DNA from: BOG-994 sp049514215
Lineage (GTDB): Bacteria > Pseudomonadota > Gammaproteobacteria > Burkholderiales > Burkholderiaceae_D
Length of the DNA stretch: 64,000 nt
Assembly (NCBI GenBank): GCA_049514215.1
Contig: JBEKVI010000002.1
Coordinates: 124,001-188,000, forward strand
Direction of reading: 5' to 3'
Position numbers and translations under genes: made by a program. Of the stretch, positions 42,800 through 51,955 are shown piece by piece (position 1 is the stretch's first letter; each line of letters opens with the position of its first letter). The notes under the pieces were generated by a model. That model did not search any database and had not been told where the DNA came from. It saw nothing but the letters and a program-made list of their open reading frames with translations.

Positions 42800-43109
42800 T
42801 GCTGCTCCTCGGTTGGTGAGACATCAAACAGCGCCGCAAGTCCCGTACCGACTCGACTGGTCGCTTGTCCCAAGGGATCGCCTCCGACTGGCGCCAAAAT
42901 GGGCGCGAGCGGTGCTCCAGTTGCGCTTGAGATGCGAATGCGAGATGCGTGCGGCGCCGATCGCGTCGTGGGCGCATGGCATGGGAGTTGCGAAACGAAA
43001 GACGCGATGGAATCGGGAGCGCCTGGTGTGGAGTGCAGAGCGAACCAGGGCGCATCTCCCGGGTTTCCTTTTTCGCGGACTTAAAAAACTGGCTTATAGG
43101 AGATGTGCG
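42800..43109. other. 310-base divergent spacer, DUF6496 / PRC-barrel
   Basis: Ribosome sites for both flanking genes lie at its ends (CTCCTC at about 42804 on the minus side, TAGGAG at about 43097 on the plus side). A long plus-strand frame runs through it into the PRC-barrel gene but has no homology. AT-rich bases just before 43100 (ACTTAAAAAACTGGC) may hold the PRC-barrel promoter. Nothing else is recognisable. Confidence 0.45.
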
Positions 43110-43535
43110 ATGAGTGAATATACGAGACAAACACAAGCGTTCGGAAGCGACGCGGCGATCGTGGGAGGCAATCCGGGAGACGGACCCGGTCCCGAAGTGA
43201 TGGCGGCGGACACGCTCGAAGGAGACGAAGTCTACAACCACCGCGGCGATAAGCTGGGCAAGGTCCGCGACATCATGATCGACGTGCGCCGAGGGCGTGT
43301 TGCGTACGCGGTGGTGTCACGCGGAGGTATTCTGAACATGGGCGACAAGCTGTTCGCCATTCCGTGGTCGGCGCTGACGCTTGATGCTGATCGCAAGTGC
43401 TTCATACTCGATCTGGACGAGCAACAATTGGACGCGGCTCCCGGATTCGACAAGGCGCACTGGCCCAGCATGGCGGACATTGGCTGGGCTGATCAGGTGC
43501 ACAGCTATTATCGGCGCTCGCCTTACTGGGAGTAA
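43110..43535 (+). CDS. PRC-barrel domain protein
   Basis: 141 residues from ATG 43110 with TAGGAG upstream. The PRC-barrel domain fills residues 30-105: LEGDEVYNHRGDKLGKVRDI, RGRVAYAVVSRGGILNMGDK, LFAIPWSALTLDADRKCFIL. A WADQVHSYYRRSPYWE-like tail ends the protein. PRC-barrels bind RNA or protein partners; single-domain versions of this kind accompany stress genes and have no defined role. Confidence 0.88.
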   Translation: MSEYTRQTQAFGSDAAIVGGNPGDGPGPEVMAADTLEGDEVYNHRGDKLGKVRDIMIDVRRGRVAYAVVSRGGILNMGDKLFAIPWSALTLDADRKCFILDLDEQQLDAAPGFDKAHWPSMADIGWADQVHSYYRRSPYWE

Positions 43536-43609
43536 GCCTTCGCGGCGGGGTGGGCGTCAGCCTCGCCCCGTCGAACTTCCGAGGGCGCGGGTTCGCGGGC
43601 CCCCTCGGA

Positions 43610-44569
43610 CTAGCTCGAACTCTGCCGCGCCAGGGGCAGTTCAAGTTCTCTGGCTGCGTCTTCAAGCCGCGCAGCGGATCGACTATAACCTTCCCACGGA
43701 TCGGATTTGAGCCCCTTAAGACGCACCGGTGCGCTCTTGATGGTCCAGTAATCGCCCGACGCAAGTCTGCGAAGCTCCTCGCGCGCTATCGGCATCGAAA
43801 CTCCCAGTCCGGCCCGCGCTCGGGCCGAATACGCTGCCACCGTCGTTGCGCCGCGCGTGTTGCGAAGGAAATCGATGAAGATTTTGCCGACGCGATTCCG
43901 AGGGCCGGTTTTCATGACGAAGCGCTGCGGGTGAGCGCGCACCGCGCGCGCGACCACGGCCTGTGCGAAGGCGTGGGCCCAATCCCACGTGTAACGCCTC
44001 TGGATGGGCACGACCACGTGCATGCCTTTGCCACCACTGGTCTTGATGAAAGAGGGAAGGTTTAGTTCTTCCAAAAAACCGATCATTAGTTCGGTTGCCT
44101 CGCGCATCGATGCGAATGCGATGCCTGCCCCGGGATCCAGATCAAAGACCAGGCGATCGGGCCGATCGATCGCATCGATGCGCGCGTTCCATGTATGAAA
44201 CTCGACGACATTCAATACGCTGAGGTCCTCGATTCCAGCGGCGGTGTTCAGAGCGATGAGCGCGGGGTGTCCCGCGAGAATCGAGGGATCGAGCTCCACC
44301 AGGCCCCTTGCGTGGAGCGAATCCGCATGCCTTTGAAAAAAGAGCGGCTTGCCGATACCTTGCGGAGCGCGGACGAGCGATACGGGACGAGCCTTGAGTT
44401 GCCCAATTAGGACATGCGCGATCGCGCGGTAATAGGCGACGAGGTCTCCCTTGGTCCACCCGGTGGACGAATCGATCACACGCTCGGCGTGGGACACGCC
44501 CTCGCGCGAGCGACGGCGGTTTGCGTCCTTAGGTGGCGGGGGAGGGGGGGACGGAGCGAGGGCGGTCAT
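43610..44569 (-). CDS. Stand-alone LigD polymerase (primase-like) domain
   Basis: 319 residues from ATG 44569 with AAGGAG upstream. It is the archaeo-eukaryotic primase-type polymerase domain of LigD used in non-homologous end joining to fill or extend ends with ribonucleotides. The metal ligands are D143 and D145 in LVFDLDPG and D233 in GKIFIDFLRN; KTSGGKGMHVVVPI (His184) is also conserved. The ligase and phosphoesterase domains of full LigD are absent, and no ku gene is in the window. A proline-rich N-terminus (1-15) precedes it. It could act with a separately coded Ku and ligase. Confidence 0.9.
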   Translation of the reverse strand: MTALAPSPPPPPPKDANRRRSREGVSHAERVIDSSTGWTKGDLVAYYRAIAHVLIGQLKARPVSLVRAPQGIGKPLFFQRHADSLHARGLVELDPSILAGHPALIALNTAAGIEDLSVLNVVEFHTWNARIDAIDRPDRLVFDLDPGAGIAFASMREATELMIGFLEELNLPSFIKTSGGKGMHVVVPIQRRYTWDWAHAFAQAVVARAVRAHPQRFVMKTGPRNRVGKIFIDFLRNTRGATTVAAYSARARAGLGVSMPIAREELRRLASGDYWTIKSAPVRLKGLKSDPWEGYSRSAARLEDAARELELPLARQSSS

Positions 44570-44818
44570 GAAACTCCTTTCCTGACGCACGAGGGCTTGG
44601 CATCACCAGAGCCCCCGATCTCCAACACAGGTTAGCGGGCAGCCGAAGAAACAGCTAACGCAGGCGCACCCGTTTGGTCCGCGAGCTCCTTTAAGATTAT
44701 TCGCGCAACTTCCGTACCGCCGCACCGAAACTCGAGCAGCGCATGGTTCGAACAGAAGAGCCGTCCCTGGTTGCTGCGTTTTGCCTACAATGTCGGATCC
44801 TCGTTGCCTCCGACTCGC

Positions 44819-45727
44819 ATGCACACAGCCCGCCACTCCGATTATGTACCGCAGCGTGCGGACCGTTCCCGCTTTCTCATGGCAAATGGTCTTCGCTATC
44901 ACGTTCGAGAGTGGGGTGAACCGGGCGCTCCCCTGCTATTCATGGTCCACGGATGGATGGATGTGGCGGCGTCGTTCCAGTTTCTGGTCGACGCGCTCAA
45001 AGGGGAGTGGCATGTTGTGGCACCCGATTGGCGGGGCTATGGCAAGACCGCCTGGAGTCAGCAGAAGTCCTACTGGATCCCGGACTATCTGGCCGATCTG
45101 GAATCTCTAATGGATCATTTTTCGCCCGCGGAACCCGTGCGGCTTCTGGGTCACAGCCTGGGCGGCAATGTAGCGACGCTCTACGCCGGGGTGCGGCCCG
45201 CGCGAATTCGCGCGCTCATCAATCTGGAGGGGCTAGGACTGGGAGGAGACGCGCCTGAGCGTGCCGGCCCAAGGCTCGCCAAATGGCTCGACGAAATGCG
45301 CAATCCGCCCACGCTGCGCACCTACGACTCCTTCGAGGAAGTCGCGGCTCGCCTGCAGAAGACCAATCCCCGCCTTTCTGCTGAAAGAGCGGGCTTTCTG
45401 GCCAAACATTGGTCCGAGAGCGATGCCAACGGCCGTTTTTCTATCCTGGGAGATCCGGCACACAAGGTCGTCAATCCCTACCTCTACCGGGCCGACGAGA
45501 TCGCCACCATCTGGAAGAGCGTCACGGCGCCCGTACTTTGGATCATGGCGCGCGAATCGGACTACGCAAAGCGCATGGAGGCCTATCCCGGGTATCCCGA
45601 ACGGATCGCGCTCATCGACCATGTTCGAAGAGAATGGGTCGACGGGGCCGGGCACATGATGCACCACGACCAGCCCGAAATTCTGGCGGCGCTCATCGAG
45701 GAGTTTCTCAGCAGCGTCAAAGCCTGA
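44819..45727 (+). CDS. Alpha/beta hydrolase
   Basis: 302 residues of the alpha/beta-hydrolase fold. The oxyanion-hole stretch is PLLFMVHGWMDVAASFQ, the nucleophile Ser is in LLGHSLGGNVATLYAG, and the catalytic His in GAGHMMHHDQPE. It starts RHSDYVPQRADRSRFLMANG, like many esterase/epoxide-hydrolase relatives. The substrate cannot be told from sequence. The homology fits the ATG at 44819; the frame opens 16 codons earlier. Confidence 0.87.
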   Translation: MHTARHSDYVPQRADRSRFLMANGLRYHVREWGEPGAPLLFMVHGWMDVAASFQFLVDALKGEWHVVAPDWRGYGKTAWSQQKSYWIPDYLADLESLMDHFSPAEPVRLLGHSLGGNVATLYAGVRPARIRALINLEGLGLGGDAPERAGPRLAKWLDEMRNPPTLRTYDSFEEVAARLQKTNPRLSAERAGFLAKHWSESDANGRFSILGDPAHKVVNPYLYRADEIATIWKSVTAPVLWIMARESDYAKRMEAYPGYPERIALIDHVRREWVDGAGHMMHHDQPEILAALIEEFLSSVKA

Positions 45728-45788
45728 ATGCGTCAGGCCCAAAGACCCTGACGCGGGTCCTCAACGGCTTAGGCGGTAAAATACCGGG

Positions 45789-46649
45789 ATGAATATCGAT
45801 TTAATCGACTTGCATGCGATCAATGCGGACCTTCATTGTCACTCCCGGGTCTCGGATGGAACGCTCGCGCCCGCGAAACTGGCCCAACGCGCGTTCGAGC
45901 ATGGCGTGCAGTTGTGGTCGCTGACCGATCATGACGAGATCGGCGGACAAGATGAAGCAAGACAGGCGGCCGAGGCGCTCGGGATGCGATATCTAAGCGG
46001 GGTGGAAATCTCGGTGACCTGGGCCCGGGAGACTCTCCACATTGTGGGTCTGGGTTTCGATGCGCACTCAGCGGTTCTCGCTGAGGGGCTGGAGAAGGTG
46101 CGTTCCGGGCGCTCGCGGCGCGCCCAAGCGATCGCCGAGCAACTCGCCGCCAGTGGCATCCCGGAAGCGTTTGCTGGGGCTTTGAAGTACGTCGGCAACC
46201 CCAATCTCATCAGCCGAACCCATTTCGCCCGATTCCTCGTGGAAAAGCAGATCTGCCCCGATGTGCACGCGGTTTTTTCCAACTACCTCGTGCTCGGCAA
46301 ACCTGGATATGTGCCCATGCGCTGGGCGTCGCTCCCCGAAGCCGTCGGTTGGATACATGCTGCAGGGGGCGTCGCAGTGATCGCTCATCCCGGGCGTTAC
46401 CGTCTGACCGAGCTCGAGATGCACGAACTGCTGCGCGAGTTCAAGGAACTCGGTGGAGCGGCCATCGAGGTCGTCACCGGCAGCCATACCATCGACCAAT
46501 ATCGGCAGTACGCCGCCGTCGCGCGCGAATACGATCTGCTCGCTTCGCGCGGATCGGATTTTCACAGTCCCGACGAAAGTCACACCGAATTGGGTACATT
46601 GCCCCCGCTGCCCGATTCGGTCGTCCCGGTCTGGCAAAACTGGTTCTGA
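45789..46649 (+). CDS. PHP-domain phosphoesterase (RnmS/YciV-like)
   Basis: 286 residues. PHP metal-binding motifs are NADLHCHSRVSDG (around 13), SLTDHDEIGG, SGVEIS and the C-terminal ASRGSDFHSP. Close relatives hydrolyse 3',5'-nucleoside bisphosphates (pAp) and trim RNA 5' ends. It heads a conserved betaproteobacterial series with yciO, an M50 protease and trpS. TAAAAT lies 10 bases before the ATG, so the transcript leader would be very short if this is the -10. Confidence 0.88.
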   Translation: MNIDLIDLHAINADLHCHSRVSDGTLAPAKLAQRAFEHGVQLWSLTDHDEIGGQDEARQAAEALGMRYLSGVEISVTWARETLHIVGLGFDAHSAVLAEGLEKVRSGRSRRAQAIAEQLAASGIPEAFAGALKYVGNPNLISRTHFARFLVEKQICPDVHAVFSNYLVLGKPGYVPMRWASLPEAVGWIHAAGGVAVIAHPGRYRLTELEMHELLREFKELGGAAIEVVTGSHTIDQYRQYAAVAREYDLLASRGSDFHSPDESHTELGTLPPLPDSVVPVWQNWF

Positions 46650-46709
46650 GATCACCCACAAGGACGCGGTCGCCCAGCACGATTCGTGTGGGGCGGCGCA
46701 TTGGCCCTC

Positions 46710-47363
46710 ATGTCGCAATACTTCGTTATCCATCCTGACAATCCTCAGCCCAGGCTTGTGCGCCAGGCGGTTGAGATCGTGCGAAAAGGCGGGGTCATCG
46801 CGGTGCCAACAGACTCCTGTTATGCCCTCTGCTGTCATCTCGATGATCGCGAGGCTGTGATGCGTCTTCGCCGAGTTCGCCAGGTCGATGAAAAGCACCA
46901 CCTGACGCTCTTGTGTCGCGATCTCTCCGAGATCGCTCAATATGCACAGATCGACAATCGGCAGTATCGGCTTCTGAAAGCCACGACCCCGGGCCCCTAC
47001 ACGTTCATCCTTCAGGCGACGCGCGAAGTGCCCAAGAGGCTTTCGCATCCGTCTCGCAAGACCATCGGACTGCGGGTACCGGAAAATGCCATCGCGCGGG
47101 CGCTGCTCGAAGATCTCGGGCAACCCCTTCTCGGTACCACGCTGATTCTGCCCGGACAGACCGAGCCGCTCACCAGCGGCTGGGAAATTCGTGAACAGCT
47201 CGAAAGTGTGCTCGATCTCGTCATCGACGGAGGCGCCTGCGGACTCGAGCCCACGAGTGTGATCGACCTCACCGGCGAGGCTCCAGCGCTCATTCGTTCG
47301 GGCCGGGGTTCGCTGCAGCCCTTCGGTTTTCTCGACAACTCGGGCGCTGGGACGCCGGGATAG
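46710..47363 (+). CDS. yciO: YciO/Sua5-family L-threonylcarbamoyladenylate synthase-like protein
   Basis: 217 residues from ATG 46710. The YrdC-like dsRNA/nucleotide-binding domain is complete: GGVIAVPTDSCYALCCHLDD, RVRQVDEKHHLTLLCRDLSE, GPYTFILQATREVPKRLSHP and RTIGLRVP-like KTIGLRVPEN. It is closest to YciO, whose role in t6A37 tRNA modification is less certain than that of TsaC/Sua5. It lies 60 bases after the PHP gene. Confidence 0.87.
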   Translation: MSQYFVIHPDNPQPRLVRQAVEIVRKGGVIAVPTDSCYALCCHLDDREAVMRLRRVRQVDEKHHLTLLCRDLSEIAQYAQIDNRQYRLLKATTPGPYTFILQATREVPKRLSHPSRKTIGLRVPENAIARALLEDLGQPLLGTTLILPGQTEPLTSGWEIREQLESVLDLVIDGGACGLEPTSVIDLTGEAPALIRSGRGSLQPFGFLDNSGAGTPG

Positions 47364-47381
47364 CACTGTTACAATCTTGCA

Positions 47382-48068
47382 ATGGAACCAACCGTCCGGG
47401 CGGTGCAGCTTGTCACCGTATACATCCTTCCCATCATCTTCGCGATTACACTGCATGAAGCCGCCCACGGATACGTGGCCCGCTACTTTGGCGATTCGAC
47501 CGCCTACCTAGCGGGCCGGGTAAGCCTGAATCCGGTTCGACATATCGATCCCGTGGGAACCATCCTGATGCCGGTTCTTACCCTGATGCTTTCAGCCTTC
47601 TCAAGTGGATCCGGATTTCTGTTCGGCTGGGCCAAACCCGTTCCGGTGAGCTTTGGCAATTTGCGCAACCCCAAGCGTGACATGCTCTGGGTCGCTCTTG
47701 CCGGCCCCGCGATGAATCTGTTCATGGCGCTTCTCTGGATGGGTTTTCTGAAGATCCAGCTGTCATCGAACATCGGGGAGATCTTCTTTCTCGAGATGGC
47801 CCACGTGGGAGTGCGCATCAACCTGATGTTCATGCTCTTGAATCTGCTGCCGATCCTGCCGCTGGATGGCGGACGCATCGTCGTCAGTCTCTTGCCTCCC
47901 AAGGCCGCGTGGAAATTTGCCCAGCTGGAGCCTTACGGCCTTTTCATTCTCATCGCTTTGGTGATGATCCCCGGCGTTCTTTCGACCATCCTGTTGCCGC
48001 TGCTTTCCTTCGCCAACTCGGCCTTGCTCTTTCTCTTCAACATACCTCCTTCCGTCTATGTATCCTGA
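47382..48068 (+). CDS. Site-2 protease family membrane metallopeptidase (M50)
   Basis: 228 residues with five to six hydrophobic segments. The zinc motif HEAAH is at 25-29 (AITLHEAAHGYVARYFGD), and the third ligand is in LPILPLDGGRIV. The short form without a PDZ domain is the type found in rhomboid-like intramembrane proteases of unknown substrates. It overlaps trpS by 11 bases and is always found with it in this gene order, so the two are likely cotranscribed. Confidence 0.9.
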   Translation: MEPTVRAVQLVTVYILPIIFAITLHEAAHGYVARYFGDSTAYLAGRVSLNPVRHIDPVGTILMPVLTLMLSAFSSGSGFLFGWAKPVPVSFGNLRNPKRDMLWVALAGPAMNLFMALLWMGFLKIQLSSNIGEIFFLEMAHVGVRINLMFMLLNLLPILPLDGGRIVVSLLPPKAAWKFAQLEPYGLFILIALVMIPGVLSTILLPLLSFANSALLFLFNIPPSVYVS

Positions 48069-49260
48069 TCGGGTCCTCTCCGGCATGCGTCCCACCGGTG
48101 CCATGCACATCGGTCATTATCACGGTGCCTTGAAAAACTGGGTGCAGCTCCAAAACGAATACCCATGCTTTTTCTTCGTGGCCGACTGGCACGCGCTGAC
48201 CACCGTCTACGACGAGACCGAACTGATCGGCAAGAGCGTCTGGGAGATGCTGATCGACTGGCTCGCCGCCGGCATCGATCCGAATCGATCGACGATCTTT
48301 ATCCAGTCCCGAGTACCCGAACATGCCGAGCTTACGCTCTTGCTGGGCATGACCACTCCATTGGGCTGGCTCGAGCGTGTTCCAACCTACAAGGATCAGA
48401 TCGAGAAACTCACGCACAAGGATTTGACGACTTACGGATTCCTGGGCTATCCGCTAATGCAGGCCGCGGACATTCTGATCTACCGTGCGAGCATGGTGCC
48501 GGTGGGCGAGGACCAGGTACCGCACATCGAAATGACGCGCGAAATCGCACGGCGCTTTAACCACCTCTTTGGACGTGAACCGGGTTTCGAGCAAAAGGCC
48601 CGCGAAGGCGTCAAGAAGCTGGGGGGGAAACGGGCCAAACTCTATGAGGAATTGCGAACGCGCTACCAGCAGAAGGGTGATGACGAAGCGCTGGAGCAGG
48701 GCAGAGCCCTGCTGGCCGATGCCCAGAGCCTTTCGATGGGAGACCGAGAGCGGCTGTTTGGATTCCTCGAAGGGTCGCGCAAACTGATCCTGGTTGAACC
48801 GCATGCCAAGCTCAGCCATGCACCCCGTCTGCCCGGACTGGATGGTCAGAAAATGAGCAAGAGCTATGGCAACGCGCTGGCCATGCGCGAGGAGCCGGCC
48901 GAAGTCACGCGCAAGATCCGCACGATGCCCACCGATCCGGCCCGTGTGCGGCGTACGGATCCAGGCAATCCCGAGCGTTGCCCGGTATGGCAGCTCCACC
49001 TGGTGTACAGCGATGAAGCGACTCGGGAATGGGCGCAGGTCGGCTGTCGCACAGCCGGCATCGGCTGCCTGGATTGCAAGCAACCCGTGATCGATGCGAT
49101 TCTCGCTGAACAAGCGCCGATTCGCGAGCGTGCCCAAGTGTATCTGGATGATCCCACGCTCCTTCGCAACATCGTCGCCGATGGATGTGACCAGGCACGC
49201 AAGGCCGCACAAGAGACGATGCGTGACGTTCGCGAAGCGATGGGACTTGCCTACACCTAG
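48058..49260 (+). CDS. trpS: Tryptophanyl-tRNA synthetase
   Basis: 400 residues, longer than the E. coli enzyme (334) as is usual in Betaproteobacteria, which carry an internal insertion. It charges tRNA-Trp. The class I signatures are GAMHIGH (14-20) and KMSKS (265-269). The N-terminus starts inside the upstream protease gene. Confidence 0.95.
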   Translation: MYPDRVLSGMRPTGAMHIGHYHGALKNWVQLQNEYPCFFFVADWHALTTVYDETELIGKSVWEMLIDWLAAGIDPNRSTIFIQSRVPEHAELTLLLGMTTPLGWLERVPTYKDQIEKLTHKDLTTYGFLGYPLMQAADILIYRASMVPVGEDQVPHIEMTREIARRFNHLFGREPGFEQKAREGVKKLGGKRAKLYEELRTRYQQKGDDEALEQGRALLADAQSLSMGDRERLFGFLEGSRKLILVEPHAKLSHAPRLPGLDGQKMSKSYGNALAMREEPAEVTRKIRTMPTDPARVRRTDPGNPERCPVWQLHLVYSDEATREWAQVGCRTAGIGCLDCKQPVIDAILAEQAPIRERAQVYLDDPTLLRNIVADGCDQARKAAQETMRDVREAMGLAYT

Positions 49261-49264
49261 TACC

Positions 49265-49813
49265 GTGCGCGCCGGCGAGCATGGGTCTGGCGCGCCTTCG
49301 CCTTGGGTATTGCGGTTCGCACCGTGCATCCGAGCGGGCGGCGTGGTGTTGGATTTGGCGTGTGGAGCCGGTCGCCATGTGAAGGCACTGCGCGCCTTGG
49401 GCTTCTCGGTGGTCGCGCTCGATCGCGACGCCAACGCGCTCGCGAGTTTCGATGCCGACGAAAAACTGGTTGCCGATCTCGAAACTGCGCCTTGGCCCCT
49501 GGCCGATCGCCGCTTTGACGGCATCGTCGTGACGAACTACCTGCATCGCGAGCTCTTTCCCAGGCTGAGCGAGGCCCTCGAGCCCGAGGGGATCTTGATC
49601 TACGAGACTTTCGCCCTGGGCAACGAGGCCTTCGGTCGGCCAAGCAATCCGCGCTTTTTGCTTGCACCTGGCGAGTTATTGGAACTGAGTCGGGGTCTAA
49701 CCGTGCTCGCCTACGAGCATGGTGTTGTCTCCGAACCCAGGCCCGCGTGTGTGCAACGCGTGTGTGCCGCGCGTTGTGCGTCGCCAGAACCTAACCTTCG
49801 CTATCAGTTGTGA
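49265..49813 (+). CDS. Class I SAM-dependent methyltransferase (TehB-like)
   Basis: About 182 residues if the GTG at 49265 is the start; TTG codons inside trpS are alternatives. SAM motif I is VVLDLACGAGRHVKAL, motif II acidic end VVALDRDANAL, and motif IV-like GIVVTNYLHRELF. It resembles small TehB-type methyltransferases. Substrate unknown. It lies between trpS and dapA on the same strand, four bases after trpS. No RBS decides the start. Confidence 0.75.
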   Translation: MRAGEHGSGAPSPWVLRFAPCIRAGGVVLDLACGAGRHVKALRALGFSVVALDRDANALASFDADEKLVADLETAPWPLADRRFDGIVVTNYLHRELFPRLSEALEPEGILIYETFALGNEAFGRPSNPRFLLAPGELLELSRGLTVLAYEHGVVSEPRPACVQRVCAARCASPEPNLRYQL

Positions 49814-49881
49814 CCTCGTCCGGGCGCCCATCGCCTCCTCAAATCCGCTAGAATCGCAGTTTTATTCGAATTGCTCCGCTT

Positions 49882-50760
49882 ATGATTCAAGGCAGCCTCG
49901 TTGCCCTTGTCACCCCCATGCATCCGGACGGAAGTCTGGATTTCGCAGGATACAAAGCACTGATCGATTGGCACATCAGCGAAGGCACCGATGGCATTGT
50001 CGTAGTGGGGACCTCCGGCGAGTCGCCTACCGTAAGTGTGGAGGAGCATTGCGCGCTCATCCGCACTGCCGTGGAACACGCTGCAAAGCGGATTCCAATC
50101 ATTGCGGGTGCGGGGGGGAATTCGACTTCGGAAGCGATCGAGTTAACACGCTTTGCCAAGCGCGTGGGCGCCGATGCGGCCCTTTCGGTGGTGCCTTACT
50201 ACAATCGTCCTACACAGGAAGGACTCTACCAGCACTTCAAGTCGATCGCCGAAGCGGTAGAACTGCCCTTGTGGATCTACAACGTCCCGGGGCGCACGGT
50301 TGCCGACGCCAGTAACGAGACCGTTTTGCGACTCGCCCAGATCCCCAACATCACGGGGATCAAGGACGCCACGGGCGATATCGGCCGTGGCGCGGCCCTC
50401 ATTGCCTCTGCCCCGCCGGGCTTCGCGGTCTATAGCGGCGACGACCTGACCGCAGTCGCTCTCATGCTGCTCGGTGGAAAAGGCAATATCTCCGTGACGG
50501 CGAACGTGGCTCCGCGGGCCATGCACGAATTATGTAAAGCAGCGCTGGCGTCTGACGCGGCCGGCGCGCGAGAGTGGCATTTCAAGACCCTGTCATTGCA
50601 TAGAACACTATTCGTCGAGGCCAATCCGATCCCCGTGAAATGGGCGCTAAACGCGATGGGACGCATCGAATCCGGCATTCGGTTACCGCTCGTACCGTTG
50701 TCAAAGGATTTCCACGAGCCGGTGCGTCTGGCCTTACGACAGGCCGGCATCGCTGCATGA
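49882..50760 (+). CDS. dapA: 4-hydroxy-tetrahydrodipicolinate synthase
   Basis: 292 residues. It condenses pyruvate with aspartate semialdehyde on the lysine pathway. The residues of E. coli DapA appear at identical numbers: T44, Y133, R138 and the Schiff-base K161 (GIKDATGDIGR). The second-monomer Tyr is in VPYYNRPTQEG. A TAGAAT at 49849-49854 may be its -10. It is followed two bases later by bamC, an order shared with gammaproteobacteria. Confidence 0.96.
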   Translation: MIQGSLVALVTPMHPDGSLDFAGYKALIDWHISEGTDGIVVVGTSGESPTVSVEEHCALIRTAVEHAAKRIPIIAGAGGNSTSEAIELTRFAKRVGADAALSVVPYYNRPTQEGLYQHFKSIAEAVELPLWIYNVPGRTVADASNETVLRLAQIPNITGIKDATGDIGRGAALIASAPPGFAVYSGDDLTAVALMLLGGKGNISVTANVAPRAMHELCKAALASDAAGAREWHFKTLSLHRTLFVEANPIPVKWALNAMGRIESGIRLPLVPLSKDFHEPVRLALRQAGIAA

Positions 50761-50782
50761 ATTGAGACTGGACGTAACACGC

Positions 50783-51952
50783 ATGATGACATCCCGCACG
50801 ACCCGAGTTTTGGCCTGCTCGCTACCGCTGCTGCTCTTGAGCGCCTGCACGATCACGGATGTGCTGAGCGGCGATAAGGTGGACTACAAGAGCGCATCGG
50901 AGCAGCCGATCCGCAACAAGCTCGAAGTCCCGCCCGACCTTAACACGCTGCCCAAGGACGATCGCTTTAACATGCCCGATGTCAAGGGCACGACGCTTTC
51001 GACCTACACCGCGAAGCGGGCCGAGCAGAACGGAACGCCGCTTCCGGGAACAACCGACGTTCTGCCAACCATTCAGGATGCTCATCTGGAGCGTGCCGGC
51101 GGTCAGCGCTGGCTGGTTGTGAATCAACCCCCGGAAAAGCTCTGGCCGATCCTGCACGACTTCTGGCAGGAAAACGGGTTTCTGATCAAGGTCGACTCTC
51201 CGCAGACGGGCATCATGGAGACCGACTGGGCCGAGAACCGTGCCAAACTGCCGCTCGATTTCGTTCGGCGCAACCTCGGGCGTGCGTTAGACAGCATCTA
51301 CGATACCGGGGAGCGCGACAAATTCAGAACGCGCCTTGAGCGACGCCCCGACGGTGGGACTGAAATCTATATAAGTCATCGCGGCATGGTCGAGGTCGTG
51401 ACCAGCCAGCAAAATCAAACCACGGTCTGGACGCAGCGGCCTTCCGATCCTGAGCTCGAGGCCGAGTTCCTCAGGCGGCTTCTGGTGCGCCTGGGCGCAG
51501 AAGAGGAAAAGGCCAAGACCATCGTGGCGACCGTGGCGAATCCTGCCGCACCGGGAGCGGCCAACACGAGCCCGATTCGGGCCCAGCTCGTCACGCAACC
51601 CGATGGCCTCAGTTATGTCGAGGTCCCCGATCCCTTCGATCGGGCCTGGCGCCGAGTCGGCCTGGCCTTGGACCGTGTGAGCTTCACGGTGGTCGATCGC
51701 GATCGATCCCAGGGAATCTATTATGTACGTTATGTCGATCCGAAGACCGACGACAAGGAAAAGCCGGGCTTCATGTCCCGTATCTTTTCGTCTGACGACA
51801 AGTCCAAGCTCGCCGAGCAGTATCGGATTGTCGTCAAAACGCAGTCCGGCGCCGCGGCGAGCCGGATTACGGTGCAGAACAAGGATGGTGCGCCCGAAAC
51901 CGGCGACGCCGGATCGCGCATACTCGCCTTGCTCAACGATCAACTCAAGTAG
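50783..51952 (+). CDS. bamC: Outer-membrane assembly lipoprotein BamC
   Basis: 389 residues from ATG 50783 (another ATG follows at once). Lipobox LLLLSAC at about 17-23. The unstructured BamC N-terminus has KVDYKSASEQP and LEVPPDLNTL, followed by the two helix-grip domains (WLVVNQPPEKLWPILHDFWQ near 120; LSYVEVPDPFDRAWRRVGLA near 285). It belongs to the BAM complex that inserts outer-membrane proteins. The bamC-dapA neighbourhood is classical. Confidence 0.92.
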   Translation: MMTSRTTRVLACSLPLLLLSACTITDVLSGDKVDYKSASEQPIRNKLEVPPDLNTLPKDDRFNMPDVKGTTLSTYTAKRAEQNGTPLPGTTDVLPTIQDAHLERAGGQRWLVVNQPPEKLWPILHDFWQENGFLIKVDSPQTGIMETDWAENRAKLPLDFVRRNLGRALDSIYDTGERDKFRTRLERRPDGGTEIYISHRGMVEVVTSQQNQTTVWTQRPSDPELEAEFLRRLLVRLGAEEEKAKTIVATVANPAAPGAANTSPIRAQLVTQPDGLSYVEVPDPFDRAWRRVGLALDRVSFTVVDRDRSQGIYYVRYVDPKTDDKEKPGFMSRIFSSDDKSKLAEQYRIVVKTQSGAAASRITVQNKDGAPETGDAGSRILALLNDQLK

Positions 51953-51955
51953 GCA

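Noticed and set aside
43536..43609. Bidirectional terminator between the PRC-barrel and LigD-pol genes
   Set aside because: GC-rich pairing (GGGG with CCCC) is imperfect and no T run follows on either strand; not strong enough to list.
46068..47468. 466-codon open frame antisense to the PHP and yciO genes
   Set aside because: Both plus-strand genes are complete and recognised; the antisense protein has no recognisable motif.
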